Positions 21,764 to 32,668 of a stretch of 64,000 nt of DNA are shown here, one piece after another. The DNA is from Aralia elata (lineage: Eukaryota > Streptophyta > Magnoliopsida > Apiales > Araliaceae), in contig CM068385.1 of assembly GCA_034770075.1 (NCBI GenBank), forward strand, positions 49,360,746 through 49,424,745, written 5' to 3'. The notes under the pieces were generated by a model. The model had not been told where the DNA came from and did not search any database. It saw nothing but the letters and a program-made list of their open reading frames with translations. Numbering within the stretch: the first letter of the stretch is position 1; every line of letters starts with the position of its first letter. The position numbers and the translations under genes were made by a program.

Positions 21764-23141
21764 TGAAAGTAGTATGCACACAAGCCAATCATATTTGATA
21801 TGATGTAGCATATACTTTGTAATCTTATTCGGTTATTAAAGGCATTTTATATTATCTACATAGTGTTGTTATATTAAATGTGATAAACTCATAGTTTTGA
21901 GCAATGCTTTTAGAATCATGATGGTAATCATGCTAATGAGATCTAAATTCTAGATAGCTCACAAACTAAAATCGTTCCTAATCGTTGGATTACTAAAAAT
22001 GGAATTAGTGACTCCGGATAGATTAGTACATACGTTGCTTGCTCTTAAGAAGAGGATGATTGATCTCATAATCATTTGTATGGAGACACTAAAGCAAGTA
22101 TGTAGGTGCTTATTGGAGAATAAGTTCACTGAACGTGGCTCGTTAAGGAATACCTAATGGAGTTTTACTCGCCTGTCAATAGGAATTCCTCTAGTGATAG
22201 TAGTACAAGTGATCCTTGGACTTGAGATCATCATAGTATCTTGTGTATGATGAGTTATACTTTGACATATCCCTTAAGACCTTTAGGGTATAACAAAGGA
22301 TATAATTGAGTATAATAAGTTGTACATGGAGATAGGTGAATGATCAACAAAGAATCTACCTAAAGGGTCACACCGTAAAAGAAAAATATTTATTTAAGAA
22401 GTAAATGGCATACTTGTAATAATAAGTTAAGTGTATTTAATTTAGTCTATGTAGATAGAATAAATTAAATAGCTTAATAATTATTATTTAATATTTTAGA
22501 AATATTAAATATAAATTAATAAGAGGAGTCTTATTATTATTATTATTATTACTATTACCATTATTTAATTCCTAATAGGGATTGGGAATTAATTAATAGA
22601 AGTACTTTCACATGAATTCCTAATTGGATTAGGAGTTTAATTTACTTAAAGGAGTTTAATTAGAATAGAAACTCTAATCCTAAATAGTTTAGGGAAGGGT
22701 TTTCCTACATCTATAAATAAGAGAAGTCTTATCATAAATTAGGGTTACACACTCTTGCATACGAATTGTGGAGAGTACTTACAATTTTTATAGAGATAGA
22801 AACTAGGGTTTTACCAACACCCATCTTCTTGAACAAGTATTATTCCTTGGCGGATCACCTCTAGAGGCCAAACACTTGGGTGGCTAACGTTGATCAAAGG
22901 AAGGAATTTAATCGGTGGAATTCAAGTAGAACGCGAAGGAATTAGAGGTGAACTTGTACCTGAGGAAGCTAGAATTCTACAAGGGTATAATTCTTATTAT
23001 CCATCTCTTTCGTTTAAGTAATAATTGTGCATAAAGAAAGATCATGGTGATGGTTTGTATAAAATTTTAAAATCTGATTTTATCGCGCTTCCGCTTTATT
23101 TATGTAATTTGATTGCATGTTCGCGTCATACAAACCTAATA
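21764..23141 (+). repeat. E4 5' LTR, internally deleted
   Basis: It starts TGAAAGTAG and ends AACCTAATA, 1378 bp. Compared with its 3' partner (about 1.8 kb) it lacks about 420 bp at 22362, between CAAAGAATCTACC and GGTCACACCG. It holds an (ATT)n run near 22530-22560. Confidence 0.9.
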
Positions 23142-23142
23142 G

Positions 23143-23156
23143 TGGTATCAAGAGCC
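23143..23156 (+). other. E4 primer binding site
   Basis: TGGTATCAAGAGCC follows the LTR end by one base. It matches the copia initiator-Met site with one inserted A. Confidence 0.85.
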
Positions 23157-24840
23157 AAACTTTATGCGAATTATTAATTGTTTTGATTCTGTATATACAT
23201 TGATATGTGTTTAGAACAATTTAATTGGGCATAATTGTTTGTGTAAAATTATTTTATTTATTTTATTTATTTATTTTTGTAAATTAAAATAAAGAAGTTT
23301 ATTTTGATTTGGAATTTGTTTAAAAATAAAGGAGTTTATTTTTATTCAAAAAAATTGGACAAATTAAAATAAAGAGTTTATTTTGATTTGCAATTTGATT
23401 AAAAATAAAGGAGTTTATTTTATTCAAAATTGGATAAATTAAAATAAAAGAGTTTAGCTTGATTTGGAATATGATTAAAATAAAGAAGTTTATTTTAATT
23501 GAAATTGAATTTCATGATAACTAATTGGAGTTGGAATTGGATTCCATGATAACTAATTGGAGTTGAAATTGGATTTTATGCTAACTAATATTGCCCATTA
23601 AATGATATCAATGCATATATGGAATGGTTTTATTATTCATGGGATGAGTGTTATTTATTGATACATATAGAGATATGTATGATAATAAATAGGGATTGAT
23701 TATGGACTATTGACCAATGTGTGATTGGATTTATTTTAGTGGATGCTTGAATGTATGGGTTTTTATAAATGGGGTCTGCGTACCTCGTCTTATCTAATTT
23801 TTTCTTAATGTAAATTCTATCTCCCTCCTATGTACTTCGCCTTGACTGCTGATCAAGGTTTCTATTTATTGTAAATAGTTTTTGTAATAGGACTAGTTAG
23901 AATTAATTTTGAAGAATTGGAGACAAAGGAGCAAGGAGCGCTTGAAGACCCGTTTGTAATGGAGCCCGAGTTTAAATGTAATAGTTATATTTAAATTTAA
24001 TTCTTGCACCCTAGGTGTGACCTTTTGGTTCACTTGGTGGCTCTAGTGAACCAAACTAGAATAAAAGTCCAAAATCAATCCGAGTAGAATATAGTATTCT
24101 ATATGTGCATGCTTACTATATATATTATATATTATCCAACATGCTTCGCATGTAAAATAATATGACGCGTATTTTATATATATATGTGCATGCGCGCTAA
24201 ACAAGATCAGACAAATAATAATTACAAACCCCTCAAATAAATTATATTAAGTCCTAAGCGTTCAAAGATATTTGGAATATCGAACGTCGCCTTCTAGCAT
24301 GGTAAAGCGATAGAGTATTAAATATTTAATATGAGTTTGTTGTGTCACACAAGGCAAGTATTAAATATTTAACATGTTGTTTTATCACATTTGATGCTTA
24401 TAAATAGACTGAACGATGTTGTTTTTGTTGTGTCTCACAAGGACAGTGTTTTTCTTTCGAATATATGGAAGTGCTAGGTTGGACTTAACTTAAATAATTT
24501 TGATTCGGATGTGTCACACTTGATCAAAATAATCTAAGAGGCAAAATACAAGGAATTACATAGTGATGTAATTGACAATAGTTGTCTACCTATTTATTTA
24601 TATATAGTTTGTTGTGTCACACAAGGTTATATACATTTGAAATGGGATCCTTATTCTCACTAGCAAATCTTTAATTAGATTTGCCGAACTATATATATTG
24701 ATGGTAATATAGTTTGATGAAAAAGTGAGAGATACCAATTTAAAATAAAGACCTAATTTATTTTGGTAATTAATTAAATGAATGTATGCTAAAATGTTGT
24801 TAAATTACAAATTCATTTTACAGAATTTTACAATGTCTAA
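23157..24840 (+). other. E4 leader
   Basis: About 1.7 kb, very AT-rich, with repeated AAATAAAGGAGTTTATTTT-like units around 23280-23500. It has no gene and no GC palindrome block, unlike the E3 leader at the same place. Confidence 0.75.
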
Positions 24841-25700
24841 ATCACTATCACTGCGTAGCATATTAGATGCTAATTAACCGGACCGAATTACACGGACTGG
24901 TTAAGGAATCTGAGAATAGTTCTCAAGGCTGAAAAGCTATCTTATATCTGTAATATGCCTATCCCTGCAATAGTTGCAGACAATGCCTCTGAGGAAGAGA
25001 TTGCTACTTTTAGAAAGTGGCAAGATGATGCACAGTTGGCTCAATACATCATGCTCGCATCCATGAGTAACGAGCTTCAGCGTCAGCATGAAACTATGGA
25101 TGCTCTTACTGTACTTCTGCACCTTCAAGGAGTTGAATGGTGAGGAAAGTAGGACTGCTAGATATTAGATATCTAAAGAGCTCTTCCAATCTAGAATAAC
25201 CGATGGCACTACAGTATAGACAAATGTCCTAAAAATGATCAATCTGATTGAACATTTGGGACAATTGGGTTTTGTATTGGATGAAGAGTTGATTCAAGAT
25301 TTGATCTTGCAATCACTCCCGGACTCTTTCTCACAATTTGTTGTGAATTTTCCACGTGAACAAGCTATATGTCAACCTGCATGAGTTGCTTAAACACGTT
25401 GAAAACTGTAAAGAGTCACTTTCCAACCAAGAAAGACCAAGTCTTACTAGTAGATGATTTTTCTACGAAGCGGAAGAGGGCCAAAGGATCTTCTTAAAAG
25501 AAGAACAATTCAAAGAAGGTATAAGGAAAGGCAATAACTAAGGACACTAAGAACAAAACTGATGCAGATAGCAAAGGAGTTTGCTTCCACTGCAATAAGC
25601 CTGGATATTGGAAAGGAAACTGTAAGGAGCATCTTGCAGAGGCTAACCAGAAGAAGCTTAGTGAAGCTTCGGTTACAGATATAGGTTTGTTCATCATTGA
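24841..25700 (+). pseudogene. gag: E4 copia gag
   Basis: The peptide WLRNLRIVLKAEKLSYICNM is followed by EEEIATFRKWQDDAQLAQYI and ASMSNELQRQHETMDAL, the usual copia gag N-terminal pattern. It then passes through frameshifts and stops (for example near 25140) to a CCHC knuckle CFHCNKPGYWKGNC at 25582-25623. It would form particles if intact. Confidence 0.85.
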
Positions 25701-26030
25701 AATAAATCTTTCTGTAAGTCAAGGTTCTACTTGGGTATTGGATACCGGCTATAGTTCTCACGTATGCAATCCAATACAGAGACTAAGCAGAAGTAGAAAG
25801 CTAAACAAAGAGTAAGTAATCTTACGTGCGGAGAATAGAGTAATGGTTGCTACATTAACCGTAGGAACTTATAGTTTAGCGTTGCCTACGGGCAAGTCTG
25901 TTAAGTTAATAAGTTGTTATTATGTTCCAGTTCTCTTAAGAAACATTATTACTTCTGTTGTTGGACAAGGAAGGTTCTGGTATTATATTTAAGAACAATT
26001 GTTGTTCTATTTATAATGATAATGTGTTGT
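25701..26030 (+). pseudogene. E4 copia protease
   Basis: STWVLDTGYSSHVCNP at about 25727-25774 has the DTG active site of copia aspartic proteases. VGTYSLALPTGKSVKLISCY and VLLRNIITS follow. Stops occur near 25813 and 25991. Confidence 0.85.
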
Positions 26031-26780
26031 TTGAAACTGGAAGATCATTTGATGGACTTTGTAAACTTGACTTACATGAAAAATAATTTTGCAAATTGAA
26101 CAAACTAGTAAAAGAAAAGGAAATGATCATTCAAAGAGTTGAATATATGTATTTGATGAAATACAAGTCTGAATCATTTGAAAGGTTCAAAGAATTCAGA
26201 AGTGAAACAAATTGACAAAGTATTAAGATTCTTTGATCAGATCGAGGAAGGAATACTTGTGCAATAAATTTCTAGATCATCTCAAAATGGTATTTTTCTC
26301 ATAATGGACGTTTCATGATACACAATAATTGATTGGTGTATCTAAAAAGGAAAATTGTACCATGTAGAATATGGTGCGGTCTATAATGATTTTTACCGAC
26401 ATTCCAGTATCCTTCTGGGTTATGCCCTAGAAACGGCTGCATATCTACAAAATAAGGTAACCTCAAAATTCGGCCCCAAGACTCTATAAAAGTTATGGAT
26501 AGGGAGGATTCCTAGTCTTAAGTATGTTAAGATAAGGGGTTGTCCAACTTATGTGAAAAGGTTTCAAAAGATAAGTTTGGGACAAAATTTGACAAGTGCA
26601 GAGTTGTGGGATATCCTAAAGAAAGTTTAGGGCATTATTACTATAATCCTATATGCTGCCTTCTTGGATAAAGATGTTTATCATTGAAGGAGCTAGTGGG
26701 AGGGTAATAGATCTTGAAAGAGTTCAAGAACCATAAAGTACTACAAGTCAAACTGAGGAACTTGTAGATAGACCTATTGT
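26031..26780 (+). pseudogene. E4 integrase remnant, catalytically dead
   Basis: FETGRSFDGLCKLDLHEK (gag-pre-integrase type sequence) is followed after a few residues by YLMKYKSESFERFKEF. The expected HHCC zinc region and the first catalytic Asp are absent. SDRG near 26237 supplies the second Asp. The block that should hold the catalytic Glu reads GVSKKENCT near 26335, with Lys. KCRVVGYPKESLGHYYY ends the region. E3 has the same structure, so the defect predates both insertions. Confidence 0.8.
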
Positions 26781-27880
26781 ACCACAACCGAATCGTAAAT
26801 CTGGAAGAGTACCGAAGATACCTAGGAGGTATGGATTCATCATAGAGGATGATGATGAGGTACGCATCATAGAGGATGATGATCCAGTTATATACGATGA
26901 GGCTATGAGTAGAAGACACTCAGAGAAATGGCAGATGGCCATGAAATCGAAAATGGACTCCATGTATAAGAACCAAGTATAGACTCTAGTTACTCCACCG
27001 AAAGGCATAGTGTCTAGAGGGTGTAAATGGGTTTTTAAAGAGAAATACTAGGGCAAATGGCAAGGTGGAGACCTATAAGACCATACCTGTTTAAAAGGTT
27101 TCAAATAAAGTCAATGAATTGACCGTAATAAAACCTTATTACCGAGTAATGCTCAAGTCCATTTGGATTTTGCTTGTGATTGTAACTTATTACGAAATCT
27201 GGCAAAATGGATGTGGAGACGTCCTTCCTCAATGAAGACTTGAGGAGAATGTATGTATGATACAGCCAGAGGAATTTATTTCAAAGGTTGAAGCAAATTG
27301 TGTTTTAAGCTACAATGATCCATTTATGGATTGAAGCAAGCTTCTCAAAGATGGAACGTTCATTTTGATGAGACAATCAAAAGAGTTTGATTTTATCAAA
27401 AACGAGAATGAACCTAGTGTGTACAAAAGGGTCAGTGGGAGCACTGTGACATTCCTAGTATCATATGTTGATATATTACTGATAAGGAATGACACACCAA
27501 TGCTATAATCAGTAAAGATAAAATTGTCTAAACATTCATCCATGAATAACTTGGGAGGAGCATCCTATAAATTGGGGATATAAATCTATATAGATAGATT
27601 TAAAAGGATGTTTGGCTTGACCCAATGAACGTATATTCATTCGATGCTAAAGGCGTTTAGCATGACAAACTCCAAGAGAGGTCTCATGATGATGAGCCAT
27701 GGAGTGAATCTCTATAAAATTGTCTCCAATTTAAAGAAAGATCACATGAGTTACTATCATGTGTGCAATGAATATACAAGGCCCGATGTTGATCAGTCAT
27801 ATTCTGGAGAAGATCACTATAAGACAGTGATAAACATCTTAAGTACTTAACCGGTATTGAAAATGTGATCATGATTCATG
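26781..27880 (+). pseudogene. E4 copia reverse transcriptase
   Basis: RKSGRVPKIPRRYGFII and an acidic linker lead to SEKWQMAMKSKMDSMYKNQV and RGCKWVFKEKY, the copia RT entry. YVDILLIRND at about 27467-27496 is the copy of the YVDD active site, with one Asp missing. Many stops and frameshifts occur. Confidence 0.85.
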
Positions 27881-28320
27881 GTAGGTCTGAATTAAAACTA
27901 GAGGGCTAAACAGACTCAAGTTTTTCAGACTGACCAAGACGATAACAAATCCACTTTAGGGTAAATTGTTACCTTGAATGGTGGTGCAGTGAATTGGAAA
28001 GGTTCCAAAATAGCAAAGAGTTGCTGATTTAGTGACAAAGACAAAGTATATAGCTGTAAGTGAAGCTGCAAGTTGATTGTTTGGATAAAAAGTTCATCAC
28101 AGAACTAGGAATAGTTCCTAAGTCTCATCTTGGATGCAAACATGTGTTGCGGCACTTTCATTTGATTAGAGGAATCATTGAAAGAAGAAAAGTCACTATA
28201 GAGATAGTGGACTCTCAAGAACAACATTGCATATCCATTTACTGAAGCTTTATCCAAACGGTAGGATGATCGTCACTTAGAGAAGAAGGGTATTAGATAC
28301 AATGACGATTGGCTTTAGTG
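27881..28320 (+). pseudogene. E4 copia RNase H
   Basis: Broken frames encode DQDDNKSTLG, IVTLNGGAVNWKGSKIAK, and TKYIAVSEAAS, as in copia RNase H C-terminal halves. KKFITELGIVPKS follows. It ends just before the polypurine tract. Confidence 0.8.
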
Positions 28321-28332
28321 CAAGTGGGAGAT
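28321..28332 (+). other. E4 polypurine tract
   Basis: CAAGTGGGAGAT directly precedes the 3' LTR start at 28333. This is the common copia form. Confidence 0.85.
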
Positions 28333-29457
28333 TGAAAGTAGTATGCACACAAGCCAATCATATTTGATATGATGTAGCATATACTTTGTAATCTTATTCG
28401 GTTATTAAAGGCATTTTATATTATCTACATAGTGCTGTTATATTAAATGTGATAAACTCATAGTTTTGAGCAATGCTTTTAGAATCATGATGGTGATCAT
28501 GCTAATGAGATCTAAATTCTAGATAGCTCACAAACTAAAATCGTTCCTAATCGTTGAATTACTAAAAAGGGGATTAGTGAATCCGGATAGATTAGTACAT
28601 ACGTTGCTTGCTCTTAAGAAGAGGATAATTGATCTCATAATCATTTGTGTGGAGACACTAAAGCAAGTATGTAGGTGCTTATTGGAGAATAAGTTCACTG
28701 AACGTGGCTCGCTAAGGAATACCTAATGGAGTTTTACTCGCCTGTCAATAGGAATTCCTCTAGTAATAGTAGTACAAGTGATCCTTGGACTTGAGATCAT
28801 CATTGTGACGCCCCCAAATCTCTACACTCCCCTATAGCAGATCTGGTGCTCACGTGAAACTATACATCTATAAATATTCAATAAAATATGACTTCTATCT
28901 ATCCAAGATTCACAGTATCCCATAACAGGTACTAGTTCCGGCCAGAACGTTGTCTGTGTTTGGATACCCTCACTTAGATATATAGATTCATATCTTATGA
29001 ATATCTCTTTCATATCAATATTCCCTATCTATCTGACATTCACAGTATTAATGATAAGATTATCCATAGAACTGAGGGGCGCATTCCGGTAAAGATGGCA
29101 CCTTACCGGCGCTCATTAAGTGTAACCCAGAGCTTATAGGACTCTCAACATCATTTAGATACCCTCATTCAGATGTATAGTTCATATAGACACTGTATTT
29201 AACTTAGTACAACTATTCTAAAGAATTTAAAGATCAGAGTATAAAGCATTCTATGACATAAAGGATCATAATATATTACATAACATTTTGTTCGGTTACA
29301 TCATTCGTTATACTAAGTTATTACAACATCAAGTCTTTAAAAGACTTAAAGTATTCAACAACAGAAATAAAACTTAATAAGCATGTCTTTTCCCCTTATC
29401 AGTCCCAGACGTGCTAGGGATATCATTTACAGCTGCAAAAGAAGATATGCGCAAGAA

Positions 29458-29474
29458 TGAGCTACAAAAGCTCA
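29458..29474. repeat. Conserved LTR hairpin, E5 copy
   Basis: Arms TGAGCT and AGCTCA surround a 5-nt loop, followed by CAGCAAGT. Compared with E2 and E7, the sixth base of each arm has changed in a compensating way. Confidence 0.75.
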
Positions 29475-30234
29475 GCAAGTTCATTTGAATATATAAACAC
29501 CATGTGTTTGATTTGAAAGATATCAACAATGTATATTGAGGGTTCTGTATAAGAACCATATATTTCATTTAGTTCTATCAGTCTTTAAAGACTTAGAACC
29601 ATTTGAGTTTTGGATATCTGGTAGGTGATCAGCCTCACCAATATCCTAGGAGTATGCATATCATCCTACCATTTGTGGTCAATATATTATCGACATTTAT
29701 TGGCCTTCCTATGAAGGCATTTCTATTTACTCAGTATAGATGTCTTACCAAATAATTTGGTTTGACACAACAATTTAAGCTCGAATAAACAATATATGAA
29801 TAATGATTCATTTCTTAAGTTATGCTGAACAAGAAGCAATAACTTCACAATAATTGATAGCAAGGTGTATAATACTTGCTTAAATATAACAAAGTTGGGA
29901 GACTTGCCTTTGCGTAGTTCACTATAATTTAGTACAATCGGTCAACGCACGTAGTCTACGTATACCAATAATAAGCGTTAGCACGTATATAAACATGTAT
30001 CACGCTAATCTAAACAAGTTTCATTAAGGTTCGACGTTGATTCGGTATCTCGGTCGCGTCCTTAATGGCTAAACACATAGATTGTTCGATAAAACTTCAT
30101 TTGGAAGTCTAATTATTATTCTAAATAATTTAATTATTATTTATAACATTTTTAGAAGCTTGATATTATTTTTAAATAATTTTCAGAAGCTTGGAAGTAT
30201 TTTTAAATAATTTTACAAGCTTAGGAATATTTTT

Positions 30235-30562
30235 AAATGATTTAATTATCATTTAGAATAATTTAAAACATTTAATATGTTATTTAAATGATTTATTTAT
30301 CATTTAGAATATTTTTAGATATTTAAAATATTATTTAAATGATTTATTTATCATTTATAATATTTTTAGAAAGATAGAATATTATTTAAAATGATTTATT
30401 TTATCATTAATAATATTTTTAGAATTTATTTTATCATTATAATAATTTAATTATTATTTATAATAATTTTCAAAACTTAATTTAATATTTAAATGATTTA
30501 ATTATCATTTAAAGTAATTTTTAAATACTTAATATATTATTTAAATGATTTATTTATCAATA
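30235..30562. repeat. AT-rich palindrome array in E5
   Basis: Six copies of a 20-bp hairpin, type AAATGATTTAATTATCATTT, lie at 30235, 30286, 30337, 30389, 30491 and 30543. The first three are spaced exactly 51 bp apart. Arms AAATGAT and ATCATTT are conserved while the centre and the gaps vary. The last copy has a degraded right arm. Confidence 0.85.
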
Positions 30563-30894
30563 ATAATATTTAAATATTTAATATTCTATTTAATTATTAT
30601 ATATAATACTTTTATTTACCTTAATATCATTTTTAAATAATTAATATAATTATTTAATAATTTAATATCATTTTTAAATAATTAAAACAATTATTAAATG
30701 ATTTATCATAATTATTATTTATTATTTAATTAAATTAAATAATATTTCAGAATATATGAAGATATTAAAAATAATTTTTTTTATAATTAAAAATGAATTT
30801 TCGGATTTATTTATTAATTATTAATAATTATTTATTATTTATTTATTATTTAATAATTTATTTAATTAATTTTTATTTTATTTTTATTAAAAAT

Positions 30895-30920
30895 CCGTCG
30901 CTAAAGGGCTTTAGCGACGG
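30895..30920. repeat. 26-bp palindrome with CpG-containing arms in E5
   Basis: Two perfect 12-bp arms, CCGTCGCTAAAG and CTTTAGCGACGG, flank GG. A single half-site TCGTCGCTAAAGG recurs at 30961. The arms stand out from the AT-rich surroundings. Confidence 0.9.
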
Positions 30921-30972
30921 TCTGCATAGAATAATAGGTTTCTGGGTTTGTACATGAATTTCGTCGCTAAAG

Positions 30973-31623
30973 GTGTTCTTCATGAAGAACACTTGGTCAA
31001 TGTCCAACAGTGACTTTTGACCTCAAATTAATCTCAGCTCGTTTGATGTTTGTGTTTGATTTTTGTTTGTTGTTATAGCCAACATGGCAGTGTACAACGA
31101 CATATCAAATTTCACCTCAAACTATATCATATCATGCTCTAAATTTGATGGTCAAACCACCGGGTTCAAACTGTTCTTGAGTTTCTGGGTTACCCAGAAA
31201 CTCAGTTAGTCATGGTCAGTCAACGCTATTTGACCATTAATAACTTTGATTCTGTGTTTGCTAAATGTGTTTTGATGCTTCAAGATTGTAGTTTACATAC
31301 CAAAGAACATGTCTATATCAAGAAACAACATATTAAATATCATCTAGGCCATTTTTGGGTTGATCAAAAGTCTTGTCAGACACTGTCAGTGTGTTCTTCA
31401 TGTTTCTGGGTTACCTAGAAACAGTCTATCATGGTCGGTCAATGGGTTTTGACCATTAATAACTTTTAACCTAGAGATAATTTAACTATTCTACCAATTG
31501 GATTTTAAAGCTAACATGGCATACTACTGATTCATGCTTTAAAACACATCAAACAAACATTTTAAGCCGATCAAAAGCTCTGACAGAAAGGCCTGTCAGA
31601 CTGTTCTTGACTGCCAAGAACAG
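30973..31623. repeat. Further inverted repeats in E5
   Basis: Four clear hairpins: perfect GTGTTCTTCATGAAGAACAC at 30973-30992; arms GAGTTTCTGGGT/ACCCAGAAACTC at 31179-31203; a related imperfect copy at 31401-31423; and arms CTGTTCTTG/CAAGAACAG at 31601-31623. CTGACAG/CTGTCAG arms lie at 31580-31599. Confidence 0.85.
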
Positions 31624-32532
31624 TTTGAGTTTTTGGCTTGATTTTCATATCTAGATGTTATGTAAACATGTTTTAACCGCCCAGATCACTAAATAACATA
31701 TTAATAAGGATTCCTAAACATCTAAAACACAAAAATTTTGCAGGCTTGAAGATCAAACATAAATTAGGGTTTTGTGCACCTTTTTCTTTAAAAATTTGAT
31801 TTCTGGCTTCTGATTCTGAGCTTGTGGTTGCTAGGGCTTGTTTAGGCTGGTAATATAAGTGTATAGGTTCACAATTTCGTAGGTTTAAAGCTCAGCATCT
31901 CACTCTACTTATAGCAACTTGGATTTAGGGTTTCCTAGGCTAATTTCCAATTCTTGTCTCCAAAAATATCCAACCTTGATACTTGTGCTGCTTGGAGCCT
32001 GATCTAATTCACCTACTTGTGCTGGAGTGTGTCAAGCACAAGCTTGCACACTCCTAGCTTAATTTTCATTGGCTAGGGTTTTATTTTCCATTTATTTACT
32101 TACTATATAATTAAATCTAGATTTTTGTTAATCATGATTAGGATGTTAAATTAAGTTTAGTAATACCCTAATTATGATATTATATCACAATTAAGATTTA
32201 TAACTCCATAATTTAGTGTTCTTGAATCAAATTAGGGCTTTAGGGTTTCTAATTAGGGTTTAGGGTTTTCAATCCTACAATTAGGGTTTTAATCTTTCGT
32301 TTAGGGTTTAGTTTAATCCCAATGATTCATAATTAACATTATGATTCATTATTTAAATCTTAATTATATTAATTAAGATTATTGTACAATAATTAGGGTT
32401 TTAATTAATCAATTCAGATAATTATTATCAATTAGGGTTTTCAACTTAGGGTTTCTATTTCCGTGTAACATTTTAAACCCTATTTAACTTATTTTAGAAT
32501 TTTATTAGTTAATATAATATTATATTAATGTC

Positions 32533-32668
32533 GAAGCACGACAAATCACTTCGTCATTTCCAAGCACGACACAGCAGCTTACAAAAATAATTTGCCGAGA
32601 CGCTTCTCGGTGAATTCGCCAGAAGCACGACAAATCATTTTGTCCGATTAAGCACGACACAGCTGCTT
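32533..32668. repeat. Direct repeat pair in E5
   Basis: Two 47-48 bp units (32533-32580 and 32622-32668) start 89 bp apart. Each contains AAGCACGACA twice. Between them lies a hairpin with arms CCGAGA/TCTCGG. Confidence 0.85.
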
